A stretch of DNA of 64,000 nucleotides from Cheiracanthium punctorium (Eukaryota; Arthropoda; Arachnida; Araneae; Cheiracanthiidae). The notes beneath the pieces are model-generated. The model was not told the origin of the DNA and did not search any database. It saw only the letters and a list, made by a program, of their open reading frames with translations. The position numbers and the translations under genes were made by a program. Shown here piece by piece: positions 43,510 to 53,839 of this stretch. The stretch spans positions 310,001 to 374,000 of the forward strand of contig JAWZYV010019947.1 of the NCBI GenBank assembly GCA_038373885.1, in the 5' to 3' direction. Position 1 is the stretch's first letter. Every line of letters starts with the position of its first letter.

Positions 43510-44540
43510 CCTTTATCAGAAAAGTATAGAGGGCACGGGCACCTTCCGGAGTTTCCGCCTTTGAAATTTTGTCTTCAAGAATATCAAGGACATTTACCTG
43601 CTAAGAGGTAAAATGTAGGTAAAGGGAGAAAAAAAGCTATAGTGGACTCGATCTATCTTATGCGAATGGTTACTGCAGATTTTCTCGAGTAAAATAACTC
43701 ACAGCTAAAGCGGACTCATATTTCGCAACGCAATAATTTTCGCCAACAGTAAGGCCTGGGACTCTAGCACCATGGTATCGTAGAATATTCTTGACGGATA
43801 TTTCTCGCTCTCGGATAGTCAAATACTTCGGATAAATAGCCACAACTCTCCTTTTGGTGCTAACACGATGAGTGTCGAATAAAACAAGCGAGTATTTTTG
43901 CACTTGCAGAAGTCTATCCGGCACTCAGACCGATCAACCAATCAAAACACACGGCTTTCTCCCCTTTTTCTTAAACGAAGGCATCGTCTTCAGAATTTTC
44001 GAAGACTCCGGAGACATCTATCAAGAGTGGAAGCCGGTTTTTGATTGACCCACCGTGCTAAGGAGAAAGGTCCTTTTGTGGAAGTACATGATACTCCATG
44101 ATACACACAATACAAAACCCATTCATCTTGTACTCTCCGATACCGGAATGCAAGATTTCGCCTTCATCCAACGTGCCGGGAAAAAGCAGTATTATTTCCG
44201 ATAGTGAATACCACAGTCAAACAATTACGATAGGATCGTGCTAGGGCATATCGGATATTTCTCGGATTGTGCCTCCATGAGAAGAGAAGGCCTGATATAT
44301 TCGCTACCGAAAGTTTTGCGATACTATGGTGGTAGAGCCCCTGGACTCCGCATTGGCTGAAAACGCGACAGGAACGGGAAAACTGCAATAGAAAATCAAC
44401 GAACTTCCGTTTTTTTTTTTCCGTTTCTGCCCTGCAAAATCGAGGCAGATCAACGGAGTCGAAAATATAACTTTTTGTTTCTTTCCGTCATTTGTCAACC
44501 AATAGGAGTTCGTTTAGGCTCAGGCAGGAAATACGATGGC
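43510..44540. mobile_element. GC-richer fold-back-like block
   Basis: This 1-kb stretch is much less AT-rich than its neighbours. A segment ctgggactctagcaccatgg then tatcg (about 43757) has a diverged inverted counterpart cgatactatggtggtagagc then ccctgg (about 44319), and gtcttcaagaa/ttttcgaagac pairs occur inside. No long frame is present. It may be an old palindromic transposon or a solo LTR pair. Borders and class are uncertain. Confidence 0.35.
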
Positions 44541-44544
44541 GTCG

Positions 44545-46235
44545 CGTTTCGATGCTGAACTAAAGTGTTTGTTTCAGGGGTTAGAATATATTCTTATTAT
44601 GTGATAAAATTTTCATACAATCAAAAAAAAGGGGGGAGAGAGGAAAGAGGTTTTCTCTAAACCAACGTTTACGTATTCAGATAGACAACAGCAGTTCGAC
44701 AACATGTGTTGTGAATTCCAGATTTCTCTTTTCCCAGGAAAATCTTATAAACTCAGAATCTATGTTTATGTTTTTTAATTCATACGTTCTAATCAAAGAC
44801 ACCAAATGCATAAAGCGTAAGCTCATTTTAATAAGACAGTATTCGTTATTGTATTTTTTCCGTTTATTTCAATCATCTAATGCACGCAAAATCAAATGAA
44901 CCAAAATGAAGACGATAGATGGCGCCTGTATCAACGAATGCTGTTGAGGCATGAAGTCAGGTTAGCGTGGAAACGGAATCCAGAATACAAATCTGCTTTC
45001 TGTCGATGTGGATTCATGACTTAAGAAGTACAAAACCAAAAGTGCGAGGTGCGAGGGGTGAGCATTGAGCATCTTCGTCACTTGTTACAGAAAACGACAG
45101 CCAATCAGCGAATGGTATTTTATCACTCGTAGCATCACTAAAGGCTGAAGCATCCAAACCGACCCAGCGTAAATTTGGTTTTATTCATTTACTTTATATA
45201 CGAAAAGATAATATATAGTTAGAGAATGATTTAAAATGATTTGAAGGGTGTTTGTAAGTGCTTCAAGTAACGGTGCGCGTGTTTAAAAAAGTCTATATAT
45301 ATTCACCTCACGAAATTTTCACTTACGCGAGGGATCTTGGAATGCATCGATCATGTAAGTCAAGACTCACTTGAATTTAGAATTCTTTTATTATTTATTT
45401 TCTGATATATAATTACAGATGAATTTAAGCTGTTTAATAAAACAAAAATATGCTTCAAAGCTTATGCTCACAGACCTTGAACATAAATTAAACCAAGTTA
45501 AATGTGTCATGGTTTGATTCTCGAAAAAATTCAGGAAGCCTCTCCAAAAGCTGCCCTAAACACAATGAGGAACAAAAAGCTTTTGCTTTTTTATGAAGTT
45601 GAAAAAAGTTCTCCAGCATAGGATTGCGTCACAAAATTTTCTAAATGCTTCTTAAGTTATTGACATAATCAGTTTTTTTTTTTTAATTCACGACTGAAAG
45701 ATCCATCCCTCCTCCCTCCCCGAACTTCACTCTTGAGTGCGTTCATTATTAGCAGACGGAAATTTTTACGTTACAAACGCAAATCAGGGCAAAAATGTCA
45801 AGCAAAAACTTGAAATTATGAACACTAAGAAATGTATTCTGATCACAGTCGTGAAACATACAAAAGAAAACCCATTTTATTTTTTATAAAGCTGTCAAAT
45901 CCTATCTGACTTCAGGTAATGATTTGACACGCACTCTAATATGCCATAAAGAAATTTATGCCCCTTCACTTTAATTCTTTGTGACAGAACAAGTTCGTTT
46001 TTCTCCTCCCCCAAATGCAATCCTCGTCCCTGCTTGAAGTGTACGAATGTGAAATCCATATTCAGTATTGACAACATTTTCGATACTATCTGGTCAGATT
46101 GCTCTGCATAACAATTTCGGAAGAATCTGCTTCATATCGATTTTTGAAATGTTACTTTAAGAAATTTTTTGCTTCCCGTTTTTCTCTTATGCATATTAAA
46201 CTCAGAATATTTAAATTTTTTGAAAAAATCATTTT
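44545..46235. other. No supported gene
   Basis: A short frame from atggcgtcgcgtttcgatgc (44536) runs about 20 codons and has no donor. A GC-richer patch near 45030-45140 has no open frame. The rest is AT-rich. Confidence 0.45.
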
Positions 46236-46237
46236 AA

Positions 46238-46522
46238 CTTTCTGAAGCGCAAACATTTTCGCATCAATATAGAAGACCAACTGGATAGACCAACGCTAAA
46301 AAAGTGCAGCCGTTGCCATCGATCCATTTAACTACCAACAACAAGGCGTTGGATCGAATAGCCCATCTGGCGCCACAGAGCTAAAGTGGGTATCTGGCAC
46401 AGCTGGTTTCGCGGACTGCACTTTTTCACAGTTAGAACCATTTAACCATTTTTTTTTTCCGACTAGCAGTGAAAGCGCTGAAATAAGGTGGTTTCACGGC
46501 GCAACCACCGCACATCAAAGGG
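46238..46522. mobile_element. piggyBac-like MITE, second subfamily
   Basis: TTAA at 46234-46237 and 46523-46526. The right end read inward is ccctttgatgtgcgg; the left end ctttctgaagcgc is decayed. The core (gaccaactggatagacc, gccatcgatccatttaacta, ttcacggcgcaaccaccg) matches 21080-21504 and is shorter only because that copy holds a nested hAT insertion. Confidence 0.8.
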
Positions 46523-46529
46523 TTAATTC

Positions 46530-48130
46530 TTTGACAATTTTTCTCATAGATAATCCGCTTGATAATGCTCCTGAAAACATAGGAACATTGATCCTGATGA
46601 AATTTTTTTAAAGAAATGGATCATTAAAATAATTTATGGGATTTTAGAATAAGGGAAAAATAAATATGACATTAACAACGATTTTACTTAGAATTTAAAG
46701 TTTTTCTCTAAATATATCCATTTTTTAAAAGTAATGACTTCGTAGTTTTGAAATATTTAAGGTTTAACTTCAATTTTTAATGCTTTTATTCGAAAACTTG
46801 TGTGTTTAGTTCATCTTTTGTGATTCGTTTTATTGCCTTATAGTGATACCTAATTCAGAAATTGTAGAGTAAATAAATTAACAAAAAAGACACAATTTGA
46901 GAATTTAAGAATAATGAACGACATTTCTTCTAAATATTATATTTGAAACGACTAAAAAGATTTCAAAAACCATTTTGAATGTGCCAGAGTTATTTTTTTT
47001 TTCAGTCATGAAACTAGAAACTCAATGAATGTGCATAATACGGTGAAGTTAGGTTATAAATTTAAGCATTGTTTCCCAGGTTTATTAATTCTACATAATA
47101 AAATCCAATAATAGGAGTTATTAGTAGTCTACTAGTTTGAAAAGGGCAAAGAGAATTTTAGCAGTTACCACATAAAATAAATTTACGTTATTGTAAATAA
47201 AATGCGTTGCTTTGTTTGTGCCACTTGTTTTGTTTTGAGTTTATCTTTGGGGATATAGAAGTAAATTATAATTTCCTATTTTAACTGGGTGATTCCTACA
47301 ACTAAAACAAACGCTATAGGTTTATGTACAATGCGGCGAAAAAACGAAAGTAAACTATAGTTTCTGTTATTTAATAAATATAAAATAAAACTCTTCAAGA
47401 TAGGATCGGAAGCACTTTACTTTTAACTTAAAATATTATTTTACAGAAAATTTGTAATTTTTTCTTGTAGTCTTCATAATATTTTTTTTAATGTAAAATT
47501 TAGTATACATATATGAGAACTTCTATTCTTTTTTAGAGTAAATTTTCAGGAATATTTTAAAAAGAAAATCTCAGAATGATTGAAAAATGTAAAGACAAAT
47601 TGGATTGATACCAGACATTGAAAAATATTAATCTTCCAACAACGGGAAAAAAAGTCGACTGTGACGTGCGATTAAAAAACTTGATCATTAAACGTTGTAT
47701 GTTTATTTTTCAAATTTCATACGCTTTCACATGGGTTTTAAAAATTAATGATTGTAAATTATTATTGTTCTAGGTGAATGATCTACTGCAGAATTATTAT
47801 ACTTTGAAACTTAAGGAATTAGTAAGACAATTTCATTTTACTTGATTAATAATATAAATTTTAGTTTTAAGCTTCTCTGCATCTCTCTAAACAATAAACT
47901 CAGATATTGTTTAACTTGAAATATTTAGATTAAAAAAAATAAGATCTATGAGCTAAACATTCTATAGTTATCAGGCTTTAGAATTAGAGCAGCTGAGAAA
48001 AAAATGCAGAAATGTTAAATTATTAAAGAACATTTCCATTATTAAAATATCTAAAAATTCATTATTCACATGCATCTTATTATTGCAGGCTTAAATTTTA
48101 ATTAGTATACTATTTCTCAAAACTATGTTT
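46530..48130. other. Long AT-rich stretch without genes
   Basis: No supported features on either strand. Confidence 0.5.
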
Positions 48131-48134
48131 TTTG

Positions 48135-48450
48135 AACTGGTGACCACTGTAACTCAAAAACCGCTCGATAGATTTGAATGAAACTTATATACAGCTTTTA
48201 GAAAACATAAAAAGCTAGTGCCTGATCGAAGGACTTTTTTTTTTTAAACTTCGATTTTTTATAAACAATTAATTGTTGTTTTTTTCCCGAAAATCTGCAA
48301 AAAAATTTCCAGAGACCGCCATTTTGTTAATTTTGAAAAAAACAAAAAAAGCTTCGATCAGGCACAAGATTATCTATCCATAAAAATAATCTTTTTTGTT
48401 TCATTGATTTTAGATGAATCTCCAAGGAGCTGTAATGGTCACCGCAAGGA
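48135..48450. mobile_element. Imperfect palindromic element
   Basis: tggtgaccactgtaact (48138) pairs with the inverse of agctgtaatggtcaccg (48429), and gtgcctgatcgaag (48219) pairs with cttcgatcaggcac (48352). The element thus folds over about 310 bases with an AT-rich loop holding aagacc-type blocks. No target duplication was found; family unknown. Confidence 0.55.
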
Positions 48451-48454
48451 CCCA

Positions 48455-50150
48455 TTATTAAAACCTGTTCAACTTAGACCGCCATAACTTGTAAAATAAT
48501 TATTATTTTTTTTAGAAATTTAAGTGAAGTAATGTTAAAGTATGATGAAATGATACTATGTTGTTACTTATGTGAAATAAACTTAATTACTAGTAAAAAA
48601 AATTAATAAAAAATGGCATTTTTTCACGCCTCTGACTACCCCTAACCCCTTAATTAGTATAGAACTTTTTGATTTAAAATGTGCATATCATTCGTAATGT
48701 TTTATAAAGTGGTACTTTGTTCTTTTAACTAAAAGTGTGAGAGGTAAGGTTAATAAACATGCAATTAGGAATGGATGATTCCAGATCCAGAAGGCTAAAT
48801 GCAGACATGAGTTCTGGCTCACTTTTGAAGGCGCAAGCCCAAGAAATATTAAGCGACTATTTCATCTTCTTAATACCATTAACTTTATGTTATGCCTCTG
48901 TTCAAATTAGTAATAGACATTTCATCAAAATAAATGAACTTAGAAACTTTTATTTCCTTCATCAGACATAGAAATTAAAGAAATTTGTTTTATTTTGCTT
49001 TTAGGATTTGTTTGTTTTCTGATCGGCTTAGTGCATGAGTTACATTACAGTACAGTGTAAACTGTTCACTTTCATCTCTGAAAAGACACAGCGGGGAAAA
49101 TTTTCTTCTGTAGACACTGTTGCTTTTCAGCAGGAAATTTCGTAGCAGACAGGATGTCTTTGGAGGTCCGCTGAGATCCTTCCTGGCTTAACCGTGGCCC
49201 CAGAGGGCATTCGTAGACCTATGCTGTTAAGCAATGCTGTGCGTAAAAATCATCTCCTTCGTTGTGTCTTTAAAACAATGCGGGTTAAACTCTATAACGT
49301 ACATCCTACATACAAAAATGTCTCAGATTAATGTATAGGAAAAATAGCTTCGCATTTAGCTCTTTTTCAAGATAGCTCAGAGAGTTAAAATTCTGTTTTC
49401 CAGAATGAGTGGGAATTCCCGTCTGAACCCGTGTCGATACACATCCGTGAATTATTCAACTCTAACCGATATCCTCTTTAACTAGGAGTAGAAATGTTAG
49501 GTCTGAATACTAATGCTCAAAAAGTTAAGCATAGAGCTCTAGAAATGAACTCATGCAAATTATTAGAACCAGTACTTATGAAATAAAACGAAAAATAAAA
49601 TAACAACCGAACAACAGTAAACCGGATTAAAGACCAAAGAAATCTAAAATTAAATTAGAAATCTGAAGGACGACTGAGAAAGCAAAATCGAAATTAATTG
49701 CCGAAAAAGAGGATGAAGGAGCTAAATCTAAATTAGGAGAGAAAGCGAGGAGGGCAGAATGATTCGGAAGTTGACAGTGGGGCTGAGAAAGCTAATATCC
49801 AGCCAAAAGCAATTAAGGGGACTGAAAAGTTAAATTCCACTTTGAAGATACAAAGCGATTGATAAAGAAAAACCAAATGAGAAGAAGAAAAGATAATTAG
49901 GATGAAGGAGTGTATATTTAAGAAGGTAGAATAGCTGAAGAAAAAGCATTGACTGTTGCGTGTAACAATTAACACACGTGTACATTCACTATTTGAGAAG
50001 CAAAGGTAGATGAAAAGTTTTATTTTTAGACTGTTTCATTCTTTGCAATAAGTGAATAAATCTGTGCAAGTCTGAAAATGTGAATTAGAAAGAACACCTT
50101 CGTACAATTCTCCTATATGATATATTTTCGTATCAACAACGAGATATTTT
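48455..50150. other. No supported gene
   Basis: The frame 48759-48971 (70 codons) lacks known domains or flanking splice sites. A moderately GC-rich patch at about 49140-49260 is unassigned. The region 49600-49960 is purine-rich on the plus strand (gaaag, gagaag, aagga repeats). Confidence 0.45.
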
Positions 50151-50155
50151 CTTAA

Positions 50156-50723
50156 CCCTTTAACGCGCAGTGTTCCTGCTCTGGGAACACCAAACTCTGA
50201 CGTTTTGACTGTTGCTAGTCACGAAGAATAGATTGGATTTCTATAAAAATAGGTACGGGTGACATAGCTCCACGATAATCCTTTACTTTTTAGCACGTCA
50301 TTTCCCGTAAAGAAATGGTCACGATTAGTTTTAACAGCACTGACATCTGCTGAAAAATGGAAGAATGCGAGAACAGCTGAATAGATTGCCCAATGCTGAA
50401 AAAAGGGCAGCCGTTGCCATCGTTCGACTTAACTACCAGCAAGATGGCGGATGATCGAAACGTTCATCGAGTGCCACAGATCTAGAGATCTGTGGCACGA
50501 TCTCTAGTGCCACAGTGCCGATCTCTAGCAGCTAGAGACCCCTTTTTTGACGCAGCTGGCTATGCGCGCACAGCCAGCTGCGTCAAAAAAGGGGTCTCTA
50601 GATCTGTGGCACGCGATGAACGTTTCGATCGTCCGCCATCTTGCTGGTAGTTAAGTCGAGCGATGGCAACGGCTACCCTTTTTTCAGCATTGGGAAAGGG
50701 TTGCGCCTCAAGACTTGGTTGGG
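50156..50723. mobile_element. piggyBac-like MITE, full-length with double palindrome
   Basis: TTAA at 50152-50155 and 50724-50727. It starts ccctttaacgcgcagtgttc; the right end is gcgcctcaag, a 9-base change, then ttggg. The arms 50389-50483 and 50600-50694 are 95 bp each with a few mismatches. Between them a second, perfect 29-bp palindrome (50533-50561 with 50572-50600) adds a further hairpin. The unique left arm matches 2579, 20793, 37675 and 57002. It is the longest copy in the window. Confidence 0.87.
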
Positions 50724-50734
50724 TTAAGTCTTTG

Positions 50735-51870
50735 GTTTTGCCTAGAGTCCAAATGAGATACAATATAGGAGGGCTGACCCTATCGAGGCTCATGTGCCAC
50801 ATGCGGCTGTAGTGTAGGCAAATAATACGGCTCATTTGCAAATAAAATAATGAACTATGATAAATTAAAATTATTCAATGTCCAAAAGTAATTAATTTAT
50901 TTAATTTCTCTCAAGGAACACATGGCAATGTTACAAGAATAGCGAATACGGATTTTAATAAACAAATTTGAAAACAAATCTTTAAAAAAAGATTTAACAG
51001 TGGATGCTTCATGAATGTTGTCTTACATTAGTCGTTAGTTTCCGAAAGTTTGTTAGTGATTTGTTGGAGAAGTTCTCGCAAGCTTAATGAAATGCTGATT
51101 AGTTAAAATGGACGATACTTGATGCTTATTTTTAATAAATTTCATTGTTGAAATAAAGACATACAACAATGCGAAGCATGGGAAACTGATATTAGTCACT
51201 AGCGCAGTCTGTGCTATTTTAGGTTTTTTTTTTTTCCCAGGCAAAAGAAACTTTTTGTTTCATCTGTTTCAATCTTAAAGTATTTTTATTTAAATATGAT
51301 ATTGTATTAAAAATAATTTAAATTCAATAATATTTTGTTCAGAATAATTTTTTTCTTGGTAATTTTATAAAAATAAGTAAGGTAAAATCCTGCTGAGTCC
51401 CTCTCCCTAATTATTACTATCCCCCCCTTCCCCTCCCCTTTGTGGTTTTTAGACCAAGCAAGTTTGGCCATCCCTGTTTTATAGTAATAATTCGTTAAAC
51501 AATTTCCTTGAAAACTAAAAGTAATCTTAAGGATTTATGTATTGGTTATCCACAATATTCATATACCTATAAATAAATAGATATATAGATGTATTGTACT
51601 CGTATTTATTGTAAAAATGAAGGTTCTAGAAAGTATGTACATCGTTTGTTATTTTCATTTTGTAGATAACAGAACGTACCATATTACTGCCAATAAACTG
51701 GAAATAACATCTATAAAGTAAAATTTTTTCTGAAAAGCTTTATACTTAAAATTCTTTTAAATCATACCTTGTGAAACACCAATCTTAGGAAAAGAATAAC
51801 ATATAAGTAAATTTATATACATAGCATAACATTTTAGATCACACTAAATTAGCCAAAATGCAAAATTCTA
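50735..51870. other. No recognisable feature
   Basis: AT-rich DNA with a C-run near 51420. No coding evidence. Confidence 0.5.
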
Positions 51871-51873
51871 TTA

Positions 51874-53282
51874 CACTGCTGGCCACCCAAATTGCAACAC
51901 CAAGAAAAACAAGAGATATCACAACAAAATTTATTGTGTAGATAACATGTTGACCAAGTAACAAATGATTAAATTTACAGCATTCTATGAAGCGTGGTTC
52001 CTGCCAAAATCAGTACCCAGAGTAGCCGCCGTTGTTGGAGATCACAGCTGCCACACGCCTCGGCATTGATTCAAAGAGACTTTGAATGTGTTCTTGGGGT
52101 ACAGCAGACCAAGCAGCTTCCACACGTTGCCAAAGTTGATCTGGTGTGACAGCTGGGGATGAACTCTGGGTCAGTCGTTGAGCAACCATGGACCACATGT
52201 TTTCTATCGGCGAAAGATCCGGAGAGCGCGCCGGCCAGGGAAGCAATTCAATCTGGTGATTGACGAAGAACCCTTGGACAATGCGTGCCACGTGTGGCCG
52301 TGCATTATCCTGCTGAAATATGGCTGTTGGCAAGCCCTGAAGGTAAGAAAGGACAACTGGCTCCAACACCTCGGAGATGTAGCGCTGGCTGGTTAAAGTA
52401 CCGGCAATGCGTACTAGAGGAGTGCGAGAGAGATATCCGATACCGCCCCATACCATAATACCCGGTGCAGGACCAGTGTGACGGTGCATAATGCAGCTGT
52501 TCAGCATCCTCTCTCCACGGTGTCTCCAGACTCGAATCCGACCGTCGTGGTGTTGCATACAGAAGCGTGACTCGTCAGTAAAGAGAATTTCATTCCATTC
52601 TGTCGTCCACATCCTTCTTTCATCGCACCATTGGCGGCGGAGACGTCTGTGGTTCCGCGTCAGAGGTAGACAAAGCAACGGACGTCTTGCGGACAGACCA
52701 TTCTGCTGTAAACGACGTCGAATGGTACGCGCAGACACTGGATGATGCGTTACAGACTGAATCTGCTGTGATATGGTTCGTGATGTGACTGAGCGGTCCG
52801 TCACTGCCATGCGTACAATCTGCCTGTCATCACGTGACGTGGTGCACTGAGGTCGATGCGGTCGATCACGTCTGTCCGTCGTACCCTCCTGCACCCAACG
52901 ATCACATATCCGCATCACAGTTGTTTGGTTTCGTCCAATACGACGACCGATTTCCCTGAAAGATAACCCACAATCTCGGTATGCCACTATCCTTCCTCTG
53001 TCAAACTCGGATACTTGATCAAAAGATGATCGTTGTTTCCTACGAGGCATAATTTATCGTTTTTTTGAAAAAAAAGCAAGAAAAACACAATTGCTGTACT
53101 TGAAACCGTCGAAATCTCCAAGCCTTAAATAGCGCTTTGAGGTGGCGCCACAGGCGCGCTTGATGTGCGTCTGCGCTGAAATTCTAATCATTTGCATATC
53201 TCACCTCAGCTAATGCATGTTGTAAATTTCATATTATTTGCATGCTTCCTTCAGGGTGTTGCATTTACGATGGCCAGCAGTG
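51874..53282 (-). mobile_element. Intact Tc1-type transposon
   Basis: TA on both sides (51872-51873 and 53283-53284). The terminal inverted repeats are about 28 bp: cactgctggccacccaaatt then gcaacacc on the left; cactgctggccatcgtaaat then gcaacacc on the right read inward. Total length is 1409 bp with one uninterrupted transposase gene on the minus strand and normal 5' and 3' untranslated parts. Nothing visible prevents it from being functional, though activity cannot be judged from sequence alone. Confidence 0.95.
52010..53050 (-). CDS. Tc1-family DD34E transposase, intact
   Basis: 346 residues, the usual Tc1 length, with a natural start close to the right end of the element and a stop 137 bases from the left end. 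Residues about 10-115 hold two helix-turn-helix DNA-binding domains (FREIGRRIGRNQTTVMRICD; VSARTIRRRLQQNG) with a basic N-terminus (PRRKQR). The RNase H-fold catalytic triad is complete: Asp159 in LFTDESRF, Asp248 in QQDNARPH and Glu283 in SPIENMW, with 34 residues between the last two. The WPARSPDLSPIENMW signature is perfect. Acts in the nucleus, cutting at the inverted repeats and inserting at TA. The short plus-strand frames inside are shadows. Confidence 0.96.
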   Translation of the reverse strand: MPRRKQRSSFDQVSEFDRGRIVAYRDCGLSFREIGRRIGRNQTTVMRICDRWVQEGTTDRRDRPHRPQCTTSRDDRQIVRMAVTDRSVTSRTISQQIQSVTHHPVSARTIRRRLQQNGLSARRPLLCLPLTRNHRRLRRQWCDERRMWTTEWNEILFTDESRFCMQHHDGRIRVWRHRGERMLNSCIMHRHTGPAPGIMVWGGIGYLSRTPLVRIAGTLTSQRYISEVLEPVVLSYLQGLPTAIFQQDNARPHVARIVQGFFVNHQIELLPWPARSPDLSPIENMWSMVAQRLTQSSSPAVTPDQLWQRVEAAWSAVPQEHIQSLFESMPRRVAAVISNNGGYSGY

Positions 53283-53338
53283 TATTTGCGAACCTTTTGG
53301 TTTTTTATGGATTCCATTGTTTCTGTAATTTTTAAATA

Positions 53339-53830
53339 CAGTGTGACCGCTTAAGTCCGCAGTCATCCCAATAACTTCTGAACGGCAAGAGATGTAATGA
53401 TAAAAGTGGGGTCTAGGTACAGTAAAGTTGTCATGCGCTACGTAACAAAACAGCTTTCAGCGCCACCTGGTGGCTAAATTTGGAGTTAATATTCTTATCT
53501 CAAAAACGATACAAGATACGGGAAAAAAGTCAATTACAAAGATGTTCAGCATCAATGATTTAGTAAGAAAAGAAACCTTGAGCGGAGCAACGAGCACATT
53601 AATGGGCACGATATCGCTACGAATGAAAGGCATAAAACGCACATTTTTATGGCTAAGTTTAACAGATTGCACTTACCTCACACTAAGCTCATTTATCTTT
53701 CATGCTCAAAGTGTTTTCCGTCAGTAAAATACACATCGACTCTGGTCTACAATTCTCTCTGCATGTTGTGCGTATAAAATGGCTGGTGACACTGTAGTAA
53801 AACAGTAACACGTTTTTACGCCTTCAATTT
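53339..53830 (-). mobile_element. mariner-like transposon 3' end fragment
   Basis: TA (53337-53338) precedes cagtgtgaccgcttaagtcc, a terminal repeat. On the minus strand the final transposase codons (about 53698-53760) read RVDVYFTDGKHFEHER and then stop, an ending typical of an arthropod mariner-related family (GRHFEHLL-like). The upstream part is missing or too decayed. The two 71-85-codon frames here are not genes. It lies 55 bases from the intact Tc1. Confidence 0.6.
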
Positions 53831-53839
53831 TAAACATTT

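Noticed and set aside
52178..52745. Plus-strand frames of 72 and 84 codons
   Set aside because: They lie antisense inside the intact Tc1 transposase gene.
53465..53476. CTCF-like site (cacctggtgg)
   Set aside because: It lies within a mariner-like element end and is a short palindrome; no supporting context.
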